Under the pieces are notes generated by a model. That model was not told the origin of the DNA. It worked only from the letters and a program-made list of their open reading frames with translations, and searched no databases. Source: Burkholderiaceae bacterium (GTDB taxonomy: Bacteria; Pseudomonadota; Gammaproteobacteria; Burkholderiales; Burkholderiaceae_C). Taken from it: 64,000 nucleotides of DNA. Of this stretch, positions 15,725 to 25,600 are shown one piece after another. Location of the stretch: positions 1-64,000 of the forward strand of contig CAJYPV010000015.1 of the NCBI GenBank assembly GCA_913776825.1, written 5' to 3'. Each line of letters starts with the position of its first letter. The stretch's first letter is position 1. The position numbers and the translations under genes were made by a program.

Positions 15725-16708
15725 TCACGCCACGGCTGGGCGACTTGGTCGATCCGTCGTGAACCCACGCAGCGCGCTGACCGTGTCCAGCCGTGCCAAT
15801 TGCTCGCCAGACAGCTGGACAGCCGTCGCGGCCAGGTAATCCCGCAACTGCGCCGGCGACCGCGGTCCGATGATGGGAATCGCCCCATGCGTGCCGGCCC
15901 AGGCAATCGCGACTTGACCGGGCGTCACGCCGAGCTCTGCCGCCACGTCGATGACGGCGTCCAGAATCTGCGTGCGTTGTTCGGAGTTTTCCGCCTGGAA
16001 CACCCGGCCGCCGAAGCCCTCGGCGCGGCCTTTCTCGCCCTGGCGATACTTGCCGGTCAGCATGCCGCCGCCCAGCGGTGACCAGGTCACGATGCCCAGA
16101 CCGAGCGCCTGGCTGGCGGGAAAGAGATCAGCCTCCGGCGTGCGCTGCACCAGACTGTGCTCGAACTGCGCGGCGGCGATCGGAACGGCATGCGTCAGCT
16201 CGGCCCACGTGGCGGCACGCGAGAGTCGCCAGGCCGGGAAGTTGGAGAGGCCGGCATAGAGAATCTTTCCCGCACGCGCCAGATCCTCGAAGCCGCGGAC
16301 GATCTCCTCGATCGGGGTGACGCCGTCAGGATGGTGCACCCAATACAGGTCCAGGCGATCCGTCTTCAGACGTCGCAGGCTTTGCTCGACCGACGTCATC
16401 ATGGCCTTGCGGCTGTTGCCCGTCACCACGCGAGACGCATTGGGCGTCGCGCCGAGGCTGAACTTCGTCGCCAGCACGAAGTCGTCCCGGCGCCCTTCGA
16501 GCAGTTGGCCCAGCAGCTCCTCCGACTGACCGAACTGATAGGCGTCCGCGGTGTCGATGAAATTGCCGCCAGCCTCCGCGTAGCCGTTGAAGATGGCAGC
16601 GGCGGTGTCGGCATCGGCCCCATGACCCCAACCGGTGCCAAAGTTTCCGGTGCCGAGCGCGAATTGAGAGACTTGCAGGCCGGTTCGGCCCAAGGAGATG
16701 GGTTTCAT
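15725..16708 (-). CDS. Aldo/keto reductase
   Basis: A 327-residue NADPH-dependent TIM-barrel oxidoreductase. The catalytic tetrad is visible as Asp52 and Tyr57 (FIDTADAYQFG), Lys82 (LATKFS) and His125 (YWVHHPDG). The cofactor segment GPRSPAQLRDYLAA lies near the C-terminus. The ATG at 16708 (MKPISLGRTGLQ) is the usual start of the family; a longer frame upstream adds a His/Thr-rich stretch without support. A 22-bp perfect palindrome lies 73 bases upstream and probably controls it. Substrates of this subfamily are small aldehydes or ketones. Confidence 0.9.
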   Translation of the reverse strand: MKPISLGRTGLQVSQFALGTGNFGTGWGHGADADTAAAIFNGYAEAGGNFIDTADAYQFGQSEELLGQLLEGRRDDFVLATKFSLGATPNASRVVTGNSRKAMMTSVEQSLRRLKTDRLDLYWVHHPDGVTPIEEIVRGFEDLARAGKILYAGLSNFPAWRLSRAATWAELTHAVPIAAAQFEHSLVQRTPEADLFPASQALGLGIVTWSPLGGGMLTGKYRQGEKGRAEGFGGRVFQAENSEQRTQILDAVIDVAAELGVTPGQVAIAWAGTHGAIPIIGPRSPAQLRDYLAATAVQLSGEQLARLDTVSALRGFTTDRPSRPAVA

Positions 16709-16780
16709 GTGGTGAGCTCGTGTCGTCGTGGGATGACGCGCCACCTCGCAGCGGCCGCGAACGGTCCAGCAACATGGCGC

Positions 16781-16802
16781 TTAGATTTCGATCGAAATCT
16801 AA
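16781..16802. promoter_or_regulatory. 22-bp perfect palindrome, probable operator of the aldo/keto reductase
   Basis: The sequence is TTAGATTTCG followed by AT and its exact complement CGAAATCTAA, with no mismatch over 22 bases. It is AT-rich against a GC-rich background and sits 73 bases upstream of the leftward aldo/keto reductase start. Such sites are typical of dimeric ArsR-, MarR- or TetR-type repressors, but no regulator gene is adjacent. Confidence 0.7.
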
Positions 16803-16887
16803 AGATCAGCTTAAATGACGATCATCATCCTTGCAAGGGTGGAGGCCATCTCCCCGGCGAAGGCGCCCACCACGCGCCGCTCACCCG

Positions 16888-17517
16888 TCAGCCTTCCGCG
16901 ACCGCCTCGAGCCCCGCCCGCGCCAGATCGCTCCTGACGCGCGCTTCCAGTCGCTGCTCAGCGGCCACCCAATCCGCGATCGGGACGCCGAACACCAGCA
17001 AGTCTCCGGGCCGCCCTGCGTGAGAAAACAGCCCCATGCGCACCGCCACCTGCACCTGACCGAGTTCGGAGACCTCCACTTCAAAGCCCAGCCCGACCGG
17101 CGTTTGCGGATCCAGCCATCCCGTCGCCAGGTCGCCCACCTCCTCCGCCGCGCTGAATCGCGCATGACGCAGACGCAGGTCCGGGTCGGTGATCATCCAT
17201 TCGGCATGCGGCTTGGCGCCGTGCGGCACCGCCACCCGAAGCCTCAGCCCGTCCTGCGCGCTGATCAGCGCCAGGCCGTCCGGTTGGCCGTCCAGCGCGG
17301 ACGGGGTCGAATGGCCGTAGCGCAAGGCGCCGCGCGCGCCCCATTCGTCGAACGTCGCCGTGGCCACCGTGTAGCGGTCCACTTGGACCCACGCCGACAA
17401 CGCCTTCACCGCCGCCAGTGCGATGTCTCGCGTGCGCGACGGCTCGCCGTCCCAACGCCATCGAGTCAGGTGCGTGGTGGCGAAGGTCGCCACGCCCATC
17501 AGGGAGGTGTCGTTCAT
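16888..17517 (-). CDS. Hypothetical protein, partner of the upstream toxin-like gene
   Basis: A 209-residue cytoplasmic protein with no signal peptide or membrane helix. It is mainly beta/alpha with conserved-looking WRWDGEPSRTRDIA and MITDPDLRLRHARFSAAEEVGDL segments. I do not recognise the family. The ATG at 17517 lies 4 bases after the stop of the 431-residue gene, so translation is probably coupled. As the second gene behind a protein with an injection-system-type N-terminus it could be an immunity protein or a chaperone; this is inference from order only. Confidence 0.55.
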   Translation of the reverse strand: MNDTSLMGVATFATTHLTRWRWDGEPSRTRDIALAAVKALSAWVQVDRYTVATATFDEWGARGALRYGHSTPSALDGQPDGLALISAQDGLRLRVAVPHGAKPHAEWMITDPDLRLRHARFSAAEEVGDLATGWLDPQTPVGLGFEVEVSELGQVQVAVRMGLFSHAGRPGDLLVFGVPIADWVAAEQRLEARVRSDLARAGLEAVAEG

Positions 17518-17521
17518 GACT

Positions 17522-18817
17522 TCAGATCCTGGTCCAGCCGTTGATGTCATCCCGTTGGAATGCGAGGGGGCCACTGGTGGAGTTTTCAATTCTGATCCTC
17601 ACAAAGTGAACCGTGGCAGTGCCCGCCACCCCGGACGTGCGCAGCCAGTTCAAGACATCCTGACCCAAGCTGCTCAGCGCCTTCGTGGCGGGCGGACGAA
17701 CACTGTGAGGGTCGGGCAAGAACTCCTCCTGAAAGGCGCCGCTGGCTTCATCGACCGATCGGGTCGTGGTGCCGCGTCCGCTGCCCTTGCCGGTGACCTT
17801 GCTGTGCGGCGCCGCGTACGAGGCATAAATCACCGCCTCATAGGGCCCGCCCGCCGCACTCGCGCCGGAGAACTTTCTCACTGCATCGCCCAATTGTTGA
17901 AGCACGGGGCGGCTTTCCAGGATCGGCTCGCGCACCGTCTTCACTTCAGACTGCCGGCCAAGCGATTGCGTCAGGTCCGCCGTTTGCGCGCCGCCGCCCG
18001 GAATGGGCGCCTCGCCCAGATCGATGGTCTCACCGGGCGCGAGCCCTGGCAGCCGCAGGGCGACCTCACGCAATTCATTCATGTAGTCGAGCAGTTGCTT
18101 CGCGGCCTCTGGATGCCCACTGATCAGCAACCGCGACGTCACCACTTTGGACGCCGCCCATTGCCCGAAGCCCACCACCCGCGATGACGCGCTGACCTGC
18201 TGGAAGACCTGCAACAGCTCCGGCAAGGCCACCGCCAGACGTCGCCCATCCAAGGTGGAATCCAGCACGCCCTGCTCCGCCGCGCCCAGCAAGGGCGACG
18301 GCTGCTGCAGCAACTGCTGCAAGGTCGCAGCGGACGCCTGACCGAAGCCCGGCGCATCGCGGCGCGCCTCGAGCGCGGCCTGGTCTCCGTGCTCGAACTC
18401 CAGGTGACTGTTGGGTGGACGCCCCACGGCCCCATGCAGCGCGATGTTGGCCAGATACGGCAGCACATCGGTCTCCGGAATCGTGGCGATGTCGATGGGC
18501 ACGGGCTGCTCGGAGCCATCGAGCTGACGCTCATGACGAATCAGGCGCTGGGCGATGCGCGCCGTCCCCGAGCCCGCCGCGGCGCCGAACAGCGACGACC
18601 ATTGCGCCCGCTGCGCGCGCATCCGTGGACTGTCGTGAATCGCCGCTTGCAGCCCGCGTGCAGAGAGGCGTGGCGTGGGCGCCGAGACGGGCGCTGTCGG
18701 TGCTCGCCTCATCCCATCGGACTCGGATGTCGGCGCCTTTGCGCGGGCGGCCGGGGCGGCGACCGGTGCCGTCGCATCGATCGGTTCTCTATCAGATTGC
18801 GGGTCGCGTCGCTTCAT
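17522..18817 (-). CDS. Toxin/eCIS-associated-type protein with disordered N-terminus
   Basis: A 431-residue protein. The first ~50 residues are Ala/Pro/Arg-rich and disordered. Residues 55-80 read GLQAAIHDSPRMRAQRAQWSSLFG, recalling the S-P-R-x-x-A-Q-R motif near the N-terminus of many DUF4157-linked proteins of extracellular contractile injection systems and polymorphic toxins. The body is alpha/beta with no catalytic motif I can name; the C-terminus is strand-rich and ends DDINGWTRI. The ATG at 18817 has GGAG upstream; longer frames lack this. It is co-directional and tightly coupled with the 209-residue gene. No injection-machine genes are in the window. The family link is a motif-level impression. 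Confidence 0.5.
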   Translation of the reverse strand: MKRRDPQSDREPIDATAPVAAPAARAKAPTSESDGMRRAPTAPVSAPTPRLSARGLQAAIHDSPRMRAQRAQWSSLFGAAAGSGTARIAQRLIRHERQLDGSEQPVPIDIATIPETDVLPYLANIALHGAVGRPPNSHLEFEHGDQAALEARRDAPGFGQASAATLQQLLQQPSPLLGAAEQGVLDSTLDGRRLAVALPELLQVFQQVSASSRVVGFGQWAASKVVTSRLLISGHPEAAKQLLDYMNELREVALRLPGLAPGETIDLGEAPIPGGGAQTADLTQSLGRQSEVKTVREPILESRPVLQQLGDAVRKFSGASAAGGPYEAVIYASYAAPHSKVTGKGSGRGTTTRSVDEASGAFQEEFLPDPHSVRPPATKALSSLGQDVLNWLRTSGVAGTATVHFVRIRIENSTSGPLAFQRDDINGWTRI

Positions 18818-18994
18818 GCCGTCTCCTCTCGATTGAGGATAGCGACGACCTTCTGCACGGCCTATCAGCAGAATGCTGAGCCGGGTTCGACACTCGTTCA
18901 CGCGCCAGTGGCGTGGCGCAAGGTCGAACTGATTCAACGCTCGTCACCACCGCGAGCCTGCGATCCTCGCAACCGCCCGCGCCGCCACCGCGCT

Positions 18995-19069
18995 TCAATC
19001 CCACCGAAGGGGTGGCGTTGTCCCCGCAAGTTCTTCGATGGCCATGTCGGCTTTTTCCTCCGTGTTCAT
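18995..19069 (-). CDS. Candidate 24-residue peptide gene
   Basis: An ATG at 19069 opens 24 codons ending TGA, with an AAAGAAG sequence 5 bases upstream. The peptide is acidic at its N-terminus (MNTEEKADMAIEEL) and ends AGTTPPLRWD. It lies in the leader of the 431-residue toxin-like gene on the same strand. It might be a regulatory leader peptide or chance. There is no supporting evidence beyond the start context. Confidence 0.25.
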   Translation of the reverse strand: MNTEEKADMAIEELAGTTPPLRWD

Positions 19070-19205
19070 CGTGCTTCTTTCGATTCATTCGATCTAGGGA
19101 GAAGGTGTCTTCCTAGGGATGCCCAAGGCATCACAAGCCGCCGCACCATGCGCCCCGGTTCGATGTGAGAGACGCCTCGAACCTTGTCGTACCAAGGAGA
19201 TTGAC

Positions 19206-21149
19206 ATGACACGAGGACTGAAGATGCGGCCGCTGAGCCGTCGGCTGCTGCGCGGATCGGCCGCGATGATGGCGCCGTTGTTGATGATCGGGATGCCCCT
19301 GCCGAGCGCGGCGCAGAACCGTCTGCCGGTGCTGCGCGAAAGCGCCGATGTCGCCGATGTGATCCACGGCGCGTTGCTGTCGGATGGCAAGACGGTGACC
19401 TACACCGCGCGCCAGATGCCTGTGGATGCGAGCACCACCATCGAGTTCAAGCGAGACAAGCCGGCCGCGCCGCAAGACCTGGCACGCGAGAAGATCAATC
19501 CTCGCCTGCAACGCTTGCTGGAGAAGGACCCCACGGCGCGGGCCATGGTGGTGGTCAACTTCCGGGACAGCCTGAAGATGCCGCTGCTGACCGAGCCAGA
19601 TACCGATCAGGGTCGGGATGTCGAGGTCAATCAAACCGCGATGAAGCGTGCGGAGGTGCTGCTGAGCGAGTTCCGCGCCCGTCGCGATGAGCAACAGCGG
19701 GAGCTGGTCGCCCTGTTGAGCGACCGCTACGGCGGCAAGGTGCGCGAGCGCTTCTGGCTGGTGAATGCCATGGCCGTCCAGATGCCGCTGGGCATGGTCA
19801 AGGAGCTCTCGACGCTGGACGACGTGCTGTCCATCGAGCTCGACGACACCGGCGCGATCCCGCCGCAGAACGCCAACAGCAATGACGATGTGCAGGACGG
19901 CCGCGCCCGCATGGTGAGCGATCCGTACTTCGGTCTGGGTCTCACCGGTGGGTGGATCGGTCTGCTGGACACCGGTGCGCGCTTCAGCCACAACCTGCTG
20001 ACCGGTCCGTCTCACATCGACCTCCGAATGGACTGCGTGAATGGCGGCGCCAATTGCAACAGCGGCAGCACGCTGAATCCCAATGATGATTGCTGGGATC
20101 ACGGCACGTCCAGTGCCGCCATCATCACCGGCAACAGCCGTCACGGTGATGCCTTCCGCGGCGTCACCGGCATCACGCTCGACAGCTTCAAGGTCTATCC
20201 GACCAGCTTCAATGCCAGCAACCAATGCACCGGCAACCTGAGCGTCAGTGCCGCGGTGCGGGGCTTTCAGCGGGCGGTGGCGGTGCTGGATCGGGTGATC
20301 GTGGCCGAAATGCAGGCCGGCGGCAGCGACACCAGCGCCATTTCCGTGGCGGCGGACAACGCCTTCGATGCCGGCGCGGTGATCATTGCGGCCAATGGCA
20401 ACAATGGCTCGGCGGCTAGCACGGTGAATGCGCCGGCGATTGCGCACAAGGTGATCGGTGTGGGCAACTTCGACGTGCAGACCGGCATTCAGGTGAGCAG
20501 CCAGAGCCGCGGCCCCGCGCCGGACAACCGCATCAAGCCCGACATCCAGGCACCCACCAACACCGAGACGGCCGGCAACGGCTGCGGCTGGATGCAGAAC
20601 TGCACCAGCGGCGGATCGGACACGGCCTTCCGCGTCTTCGGCGGCACCAGCGGCGCCACGCCCTACGCTGCGGGCGCGGCCGCGCTGTTGCGCAACTGGT
20701 TGCGCGGCACCAGCTTCAGCATCGATCCGGGCCAGGTCTATGCGCAGCTGATCCTCTCCGGCCAGCAGCCCTACCCGTTCAACAACGACAGCGGCGCAGG
20801 CCGATTGAACCTGCCCACCAATGGCTGGGCGTGGTGGGGCAAGGTCAACATCACCCACGGCGGCACGATCGACATTCCGATCGAGGTGCCGGCCGGCTCG
20901 CCCAACAACTTCGATGCCGCGCTGTGGTGGCCCGAAACCGCCGCCCAGCCGCACAACGATGTGGACCTGAGCCTGATCGATCCGTCCGGCGTGGTACGGG
21001 CATCGAGCGTCTCCAGCCCGAGCGTGTTTGAACGCGTCCGCGCCGCAGGTGCGGTGCAGCCGGGCCAATGGAAAGTGCGGGTGCGGGGCTACAGCGTGCC
21101 GACCGGTGGGCAGGCGGTGTATTGGGCCGCGCATGTGCGGCTGCGCTGA
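19206..21149 (+). CDS. Secreted subtilisin-like serine protease (S8 family)
   Basis: A 647-residue exported peptidase. The N-terminus has a twin-Arg/Leu-rich signal (LSRRLLRGSAAMMAPLLMIG...SAAQ). A pro-region of about 200 residues follows, including NPRLQRLLEKDPTARAMVVVNF. The catalytic triad is Asp255 (GLLDTGARFSH), His299 (WDHGTSSAA) and Ser482 (GGTSGATPYAAG). The last ~110 residues form a beta-rich domain (HNDVDLSLIDPSGVVRASS) like pre-peptidase C-terminal domains. ATG 19206 is preceded by AAGGAG. It probably degrades extracellular protein. It is monocistronic and followed by a long hairpin. Confidence 0.9.
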   Translation: MTRGLKMRPLSRRLLRGSAAMMAPLLMIGMPLPSAAQNRLPVLRESADVADVIHGALLSDGKTVTYTARQMPVDASTTIEFKRDKPAAPQDLAREKINPRLQRLLEKDPTARAMVVVNFRDSLKMPLLTEPDTDQGRDVEVNQTAMKRAEVLLSEFRARRDEQQRELVALLSDRYGGKVRERFWLVNAMAVQMPLGMVKELSTLDDVLSIELDDTGAIPPQNANSNDDVQDGRARMVSDPYFGLGLTGGWIGLLDTGARFSHNLLTGPSHIDLRMDCVNGGANCNSGSTLNPNDDCWDHGTSSAAIITGNSRHGDAFRGVTGITLDSFKVYPTSFNASNQCTGNLSVSAAVRGFQRAVAVLDRVIVAEMQAGGSDTSAISVAADNAFDAGAVIIAANGNNGSAASTVNAPAIAHKVIGVGNFDVQTGIQVSSQSRGPAPDNRIKPDIQAPTNTETAGNGCGWMQNCTSGGSDTAFRVFGGTSGATPYAAGAAALLRNWLRGTSFSIDPGQVYAQLILSGQQPYPFNNDSGAGRLNLPTNGWAWWGKVNITHGGTIDIPIEVPAGSPNNFDAALWWPETAAQPHNDVDLSLIDPSGVVRASSVSSPSVFERVRAAGAVQPGQWKVRVRGYSVPTGGQAVYWAAHVRLR

Positions 21150-21215
21150 GTCGATGAGCGGGCGCGCTGCCTGGCCCGATGCGTGACGGATGTGTCCGGC
21201 CGGGCAGCCATGTGA

Positions 21216-21242
21216 CCCATGCAGTGAGAACCACTGCATGGG
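21216..21242. terminator. Perfect 11-bp hairpin after the subtilase
   Basis: CCCATGCAGTG and CACTGCATGGG flank a 5-base loop. No T run follows, so this may be a factor-assisted terminator or an mRNA 3'-end stabiliser for the protease transcript. Confidence 0.5.
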
Positions 21243-21359
21243 CCCGCCTTCTGGCCCGCTTCGCACTGCTCAGAGCCATCTGCGGCGTTCAAGTGCACGA
21301 CGGGATGTCTGCGCCCATCCGTCGCACGCATCCGGCGCCGAATCGCCTTCGCTTCGGGC

Positions 21360-22040
21360 TCACGCCCTCATCTCCGCCAAACAGGCCCGCAACAACGCCG
21401 CGCGCTTGGGCCGAAAGCTCTCCCCGGTCGTCACCACGCGCGTCAGCCGATCCACCCGGAATTTCCGGAACGCCTCCCTCAGGCAGCACCACGCCAGCAG
21501 CACCATCGAATGGTCGACATAGACGATCGCCAAGGGCCGCACGGTCCGCTCGCTGACGCGGCGCCCTTCGTCCTGATAGCCGATGGTGAGCTCCAGCTCC
21601 TCCCAACAGGCCTCGCGCAGCACGCTCAGATGCGGCGATGACGGATAGCGCATCTCGAAACGATGCACCTTCGACACCGCATGCGTCAGCCGCTGCTGGC
21701 CCACCGAGGGCAAGGTCGCCAGCACCTTCGCGAGCACCGACTCCGCTGCCTTGGCCAGTTCACGGTCACCGATCTGGCGCACCTCCGCCATGCCCAGCAC
21801 CAGCGCCTCGATCTCCAGGCGATTGAAGGCGCGCGGCGGCAAGGTGCCGTCCTCCAGCAAGTGATAGCCGACGCCGCGCGAGCCCTCGATCTGCACGCCG
21901 GTGCTGCGCAGGCTGTCGATGTCGCGGTAGAGCGACCGGACGGAGACCCCCGTCTCTCGCGCCAGCGACTCCGCGGTCACGGGCTGCGGCAAGGTTCTCA
22001 AGGCCTGCATCAGACGGAAAAGTCGTTCGGAACGGGACAT
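21360..22040 (-). CDS. YafY-type helix-turn-helix/WYL regulator
   Basis: A 226-residue regulator. The N-terminus (MSRSERLFRLMQALR..VTAESLARETGVSVRSLYRDIDSLR) is the HTH_11 DNA-binding domain of the DeoR-like YafY group. The C-terminal half (RTVRPLAIVYVDHSMVLLAWC..FRKFRVDRL) is a WYL-type sensor domain with a WC variant of the motif. It is divergent from a VOC-family gene 110 bases away. This pairing is common in proteobacteria and suggests that it controls that gene. The ligand is unknown. Confidence 0.85.
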   Translation of the reverse strand: MSRSERLFRLMQALRTLPQPVTAESLARETGVSVRSLYRDIDSLRSTGVQIEGSRGVGYHLLEDGTLPPRAFNRLEIEALVLGMAEVRQIGDRELAKAAESVLAKVLATLPSVGQQRLTHAVSKVHRFEMRYPSSPHLSVLREACWEELELTIGYQDEGRRVSERTVRPLAIVYVDHSMVLLAWCCLREAFRKFRVDRLTRVVTTGESFRPKRAALLRACLAEMRA

Positions 22041-22150
22041 GGCGCAACTGACGGAAACTGGCAGTTGCCCATCATAGATTCAGGTCCTCATTCACACCCC
22101 GCGCAGCTCGCCGAAGTCGGTGAAAGCGCGCATCACATCGAGGACCTGTC

Positions 22151-22561
22151 ATGAAAACTGTGGCTCATCTGAATTTCCGAGGCGCTGCTCGCGAGGCCCT
22201 GCAGTTCTATCAATCCGTCTTCGGCGGCGATCTGCAACTGGTCACCTATCAGCAGGCCGGACAGCCCGACGCGCCCGCCCCGAATGACGTCATCTGGGGC
22301 CAGGTGATCGCAGACAACGGCTTCGCGGTCATGGCCTTCGATGTCCCGCCCGACCAGCCTTGGGCGCCCGGCACCAATGCCTTCTATCTGTCGGTCCGCA
22401 GTGCCACCGTCGAGGCCCTGAAAGGCCATTGGGACCAGCTGATCGTGGGGGGCGAAGTCCTTCAAGCCCTGGCCCCGTCCGCCTGGGCGCCGCTTTACGG
22501 CATGGTCAAGGACCGCTTCGGCACCACCTGGCTGATGGACGTGGCGCCGACGCCGCGTTGA
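22151..22561 (+). CDS. VOC superfamily (PhnB-like) protein
   Basis: A 136-residue protein with the vicinal oxygen chelate/PhnB-type pattern: MKTVAHLNFRGAAREALQFYQSVFGGDLQLV at the start and YGMVKDRFGTTWLMDV at the end. The family includes glyoxalase and bleomycin-resistance folds, but PhnB-like members mostly lack a proven activity. It is divergent from the YafY/WYL regulator and probably under its control. It is convergent with the ligase D fusion gene, 41 bases away, with no evident terminator between. Confidence 0.85.
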   Translation: MKTVAHLNFRGAAREALQFYQSVFGGDLQLVTYQQAGQPDAPAPNDVIWGQVIADNGFAVMAFDVPPDQPWAPGTNAFYLSVRSATVEALKGHWDQLIVGGEVLQALAPSAWAPLYGMVKDRFGTTWLMDVAPTPR

Positions 22562-22602
22562 CATGCCACCCGGGCGCTGCTCGGCCGATTGACGATCCAA
22601 CG

Positions 22603-25600
22603 TCAATCCGCCAGCGCCTTGATCGCACGCGTCAATCCCTGACGCTTCTTCCAATAGGCGGACCACGGATCAGTCCGCTGGAATGACAGGTACTCGCGCG
22701 CGGTGGCGATCGTCCATTGCGCGCCGCCCTTCAGATCCTTCAACTGCTCCCAGGCCACCGGCATCGACACCCCCATGCCGGGCCTCGCGCGCGCGGAGAA
22801 CGCGGCTGCCGTGGTTTGGCCATGACCGTTGCGGAGGTAGTCGATGAAGATGCGGCCCACCCGATTCGCGCCGCCTGACTTCGCGACGAAGCGGCTCGGG
22901 ATCGTCCGGGCCATGTGCTGCACCGCCATTTCGGAGAAGCGCTTCACTTCGTCGTAGGCGAGTTGCGGCGTGAGGGGCACCACCACATGCAGCCCTTTGC
23001 CGCCGCTGGTCTTGAGCCACGCGGCCAGCCCCAGTTCGTCCAGCAGGGTGCGCATCAGGATCGCGGCCTCCTGCAGCATGGCCCAGGTGACGCCCTCGCC
23101 CGGGTCCAGGTCGAAGATGACCCGGTCCGGCCGATCGATGTCCTTGGCCTTGGCGTTCCAGGTGTGGAACTCGATCGCATTCATCTGCGCGGCGCTGATC
23201 AGCGCCTGAGCAGTCTCCACCGCCATCAGCGACGCATGCCCCGGCCACAGCGATTCATCCAGCGTGGTCAGGCCCGGCATCTTCAATTCCGGATGCTTCT
23301 GAAAGAACAGCTGACCGCCGATGCCTTGCGGCGCACGCACCAGCGAAATGGGCCGGCCCTTCAGATGCGGGAGCATCCAATCGGCCACCGACTCGTAATA
23401 ACGCACCAGATCCAGCTTGGTCAGACCGCTGGACGCGTCGATCACCCGCTCCGGATGACTGATCTTGATCGGCGACGCGGCGGGCTTCTTCGCGCTCGCG
23501 CGCTTCGCGGCCGGCGTCGGCGCCTTAGCCTCGCCCCGTGGGCGCTCACGGATGATCGCGCCGGCCGGCTTATCGGTGCGCACGCCACGGAAGCGCGCAT
23601 GACGGATCTGGCCGTCCGGCGTCCATTCGGAGAAGGCCACCTCCACCACCGTGGTCGGCGTCACCCATCGTTCGGCGCCGGGCGTGCGACGGGTCCAGCG
23701 CCCTGGCTGCAGTTGGTCGGCATCGACCGCAGGCGTCGAGGTCACCAGCCGACTCAGCGTGCTGCGCAGGCTCCGGGCCGTCTCCGCATTCCAGCCTGTG
23801 CCGACTGAGCCCGCGCTGCGCAGCACGCCGGCCTCGTGGTAGCCCAGCAGCAGACTGCCGACCTCGGTTCGAGAGCCCGCTCGATCGGTGAAGCCGATCA
23901 CCACGAACTCTTGCCGCAACTGGCATTTCAGCTTCAGCCAGGTGTCGCTGCGGCGCGAGCTGTACGGTGCGTCAGCCCGCTTGAGCATCACGCCCTCCAG
24001 CCCCAGCTGACAGGCCGCCTGAAGCAGCTGCTGAGGCAGCGCCTCGAAGGCCTCGCTGAAGCGGATCACGTCATTCACCTCCGCCGCCGACCCGCCTGGT
24101 GCCAGCAGCCGTTGGCGCAGCAACGCGCGCCGCTGCACCAGCGGCCATTCACGCAAGTCCTTGCCGTCCAGAAACGGCGCATCGAACAGGAACCATTGAA
24201 TCCGCTGGGTCTTGCGGCGGTCGACCGCGTTCTGCAACGCATTGAAGTCCGGCACGCCGCGGTCATTCATCACCACGATCTCGCCGTCGAGCCAGGCGTG
24301 TTGGATGTCCAGCGCCGACAGCGCCTGGGCCAGCTGGGGAAACTTCGCCGTCCAGTCGTTGCCGCTGCGGGTGAACAGGCGGATGTCCTCCCCGTCGATC
24401 CGCGCCAGCAAGCGATAACCGTCGAACTTGGTTTCGATCACCCAATCGCCAGGCGGCACGGTCGCCGTCAGCGTCGCCAATTGCGGCGAGAGCGTGTCGG
24501 GCAGCGGGGCCCGTTTCGCGTCCGCCAGCGCGGCCAGCAAGGCAGGAGCGGCGGGTGAAGCCCTCATCACCGCGCCTCGCGGCTCCCGCTCTTCAATCAA
24601 GCCGAGCGGCTGGTCGACGACGCTGTCCGGCAATGCCGAGATCACGTCGTAATCGCGCGAGGGCCGCGCCCAGGCATCCCCGCGCTTCTTCAACAGCAGC
24701 CATTGGTCCTGCTTGCGCTCGCCCGGCTTGGAGATCCGCACCAGCTCCCAGAGCCCGGCGAGCTTTTGCCCATGCAGCTTGAAGATCAGCTTGCCTTTGG
24801 CCAGTCCGGCCCGCGCATCGCCGATCGGCTCCCAGGTGCCGCGATCCCAGATGATGACCGTGCCCGCGCCATATTCACCGCGCGGAATGCGGCCCTCGAA
24901 GTCGTTGTAGTCGATCGGATGATCCTCGACATGCACCGCCATCTGCTTGACCGCCGGGTCATACGACGGCCCCTTCGGCACCGCCCAGGAGACCATCACC
25001 CCATCGAGCTCCAGACGAAAGTCGTAATGCAGCCGACTCGCCCAATGCTTCTGAATGACGAAATGCAGCGGCGCATCGGTCGCTTCGCGCGCCATCAGCT
25101 TGCCCGCAGGCTCGGCCGTCTTCGAGAAATTGCGCTTGGCGTTGTACCTGGCGAGCGGCGCCTCGGCATTCGGCGCGGTCTCCGCATGGCTACTGGCCTT
25201 TGCCTTCGAGTTGGCCTTGGCCTTGGCCTTGGCCTTGGCCTTGGCTTCAGGCTGGCTCGTCCCGCGCGTCTTGATCCGCTGCAGCTTGGCCCACACGGGC
25301 GCGTGATCACTCGGGCTCTCCGCGCCGCGCTCGTCCTTGTCGACGCCCGCATCCAGCACACGAAACATCGGTCCCACGAGGATGTGGTCGATCCGCAGCC
25401 CCGCATCGCGTGGCCAGCGTTGGCGGCGATAGTCCCAGAAGGTGAACGGCGGTGGATCGGTCGGATGAACCTCTCGAATCGCATCCACCCAGCCTTGCGC
25501 CAGGATCTGCTCGAAAGCGTCGCGCGCCTGCGGCTGCAGCAGGGCGTTGTCTCGCCAGGTGTCGGGCTTGTAGATGTCGGCGTCGGTCGGCACGACGTTC

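Noticed and set aside
19131-21266. A 711-codon frame antisense to the subtilase
   Set aside because: It mirrors the codon pattern of the subtilase, whose triad and signal peptide are clear; the antisense product is His/Arg/Gly-rich without any family motif.
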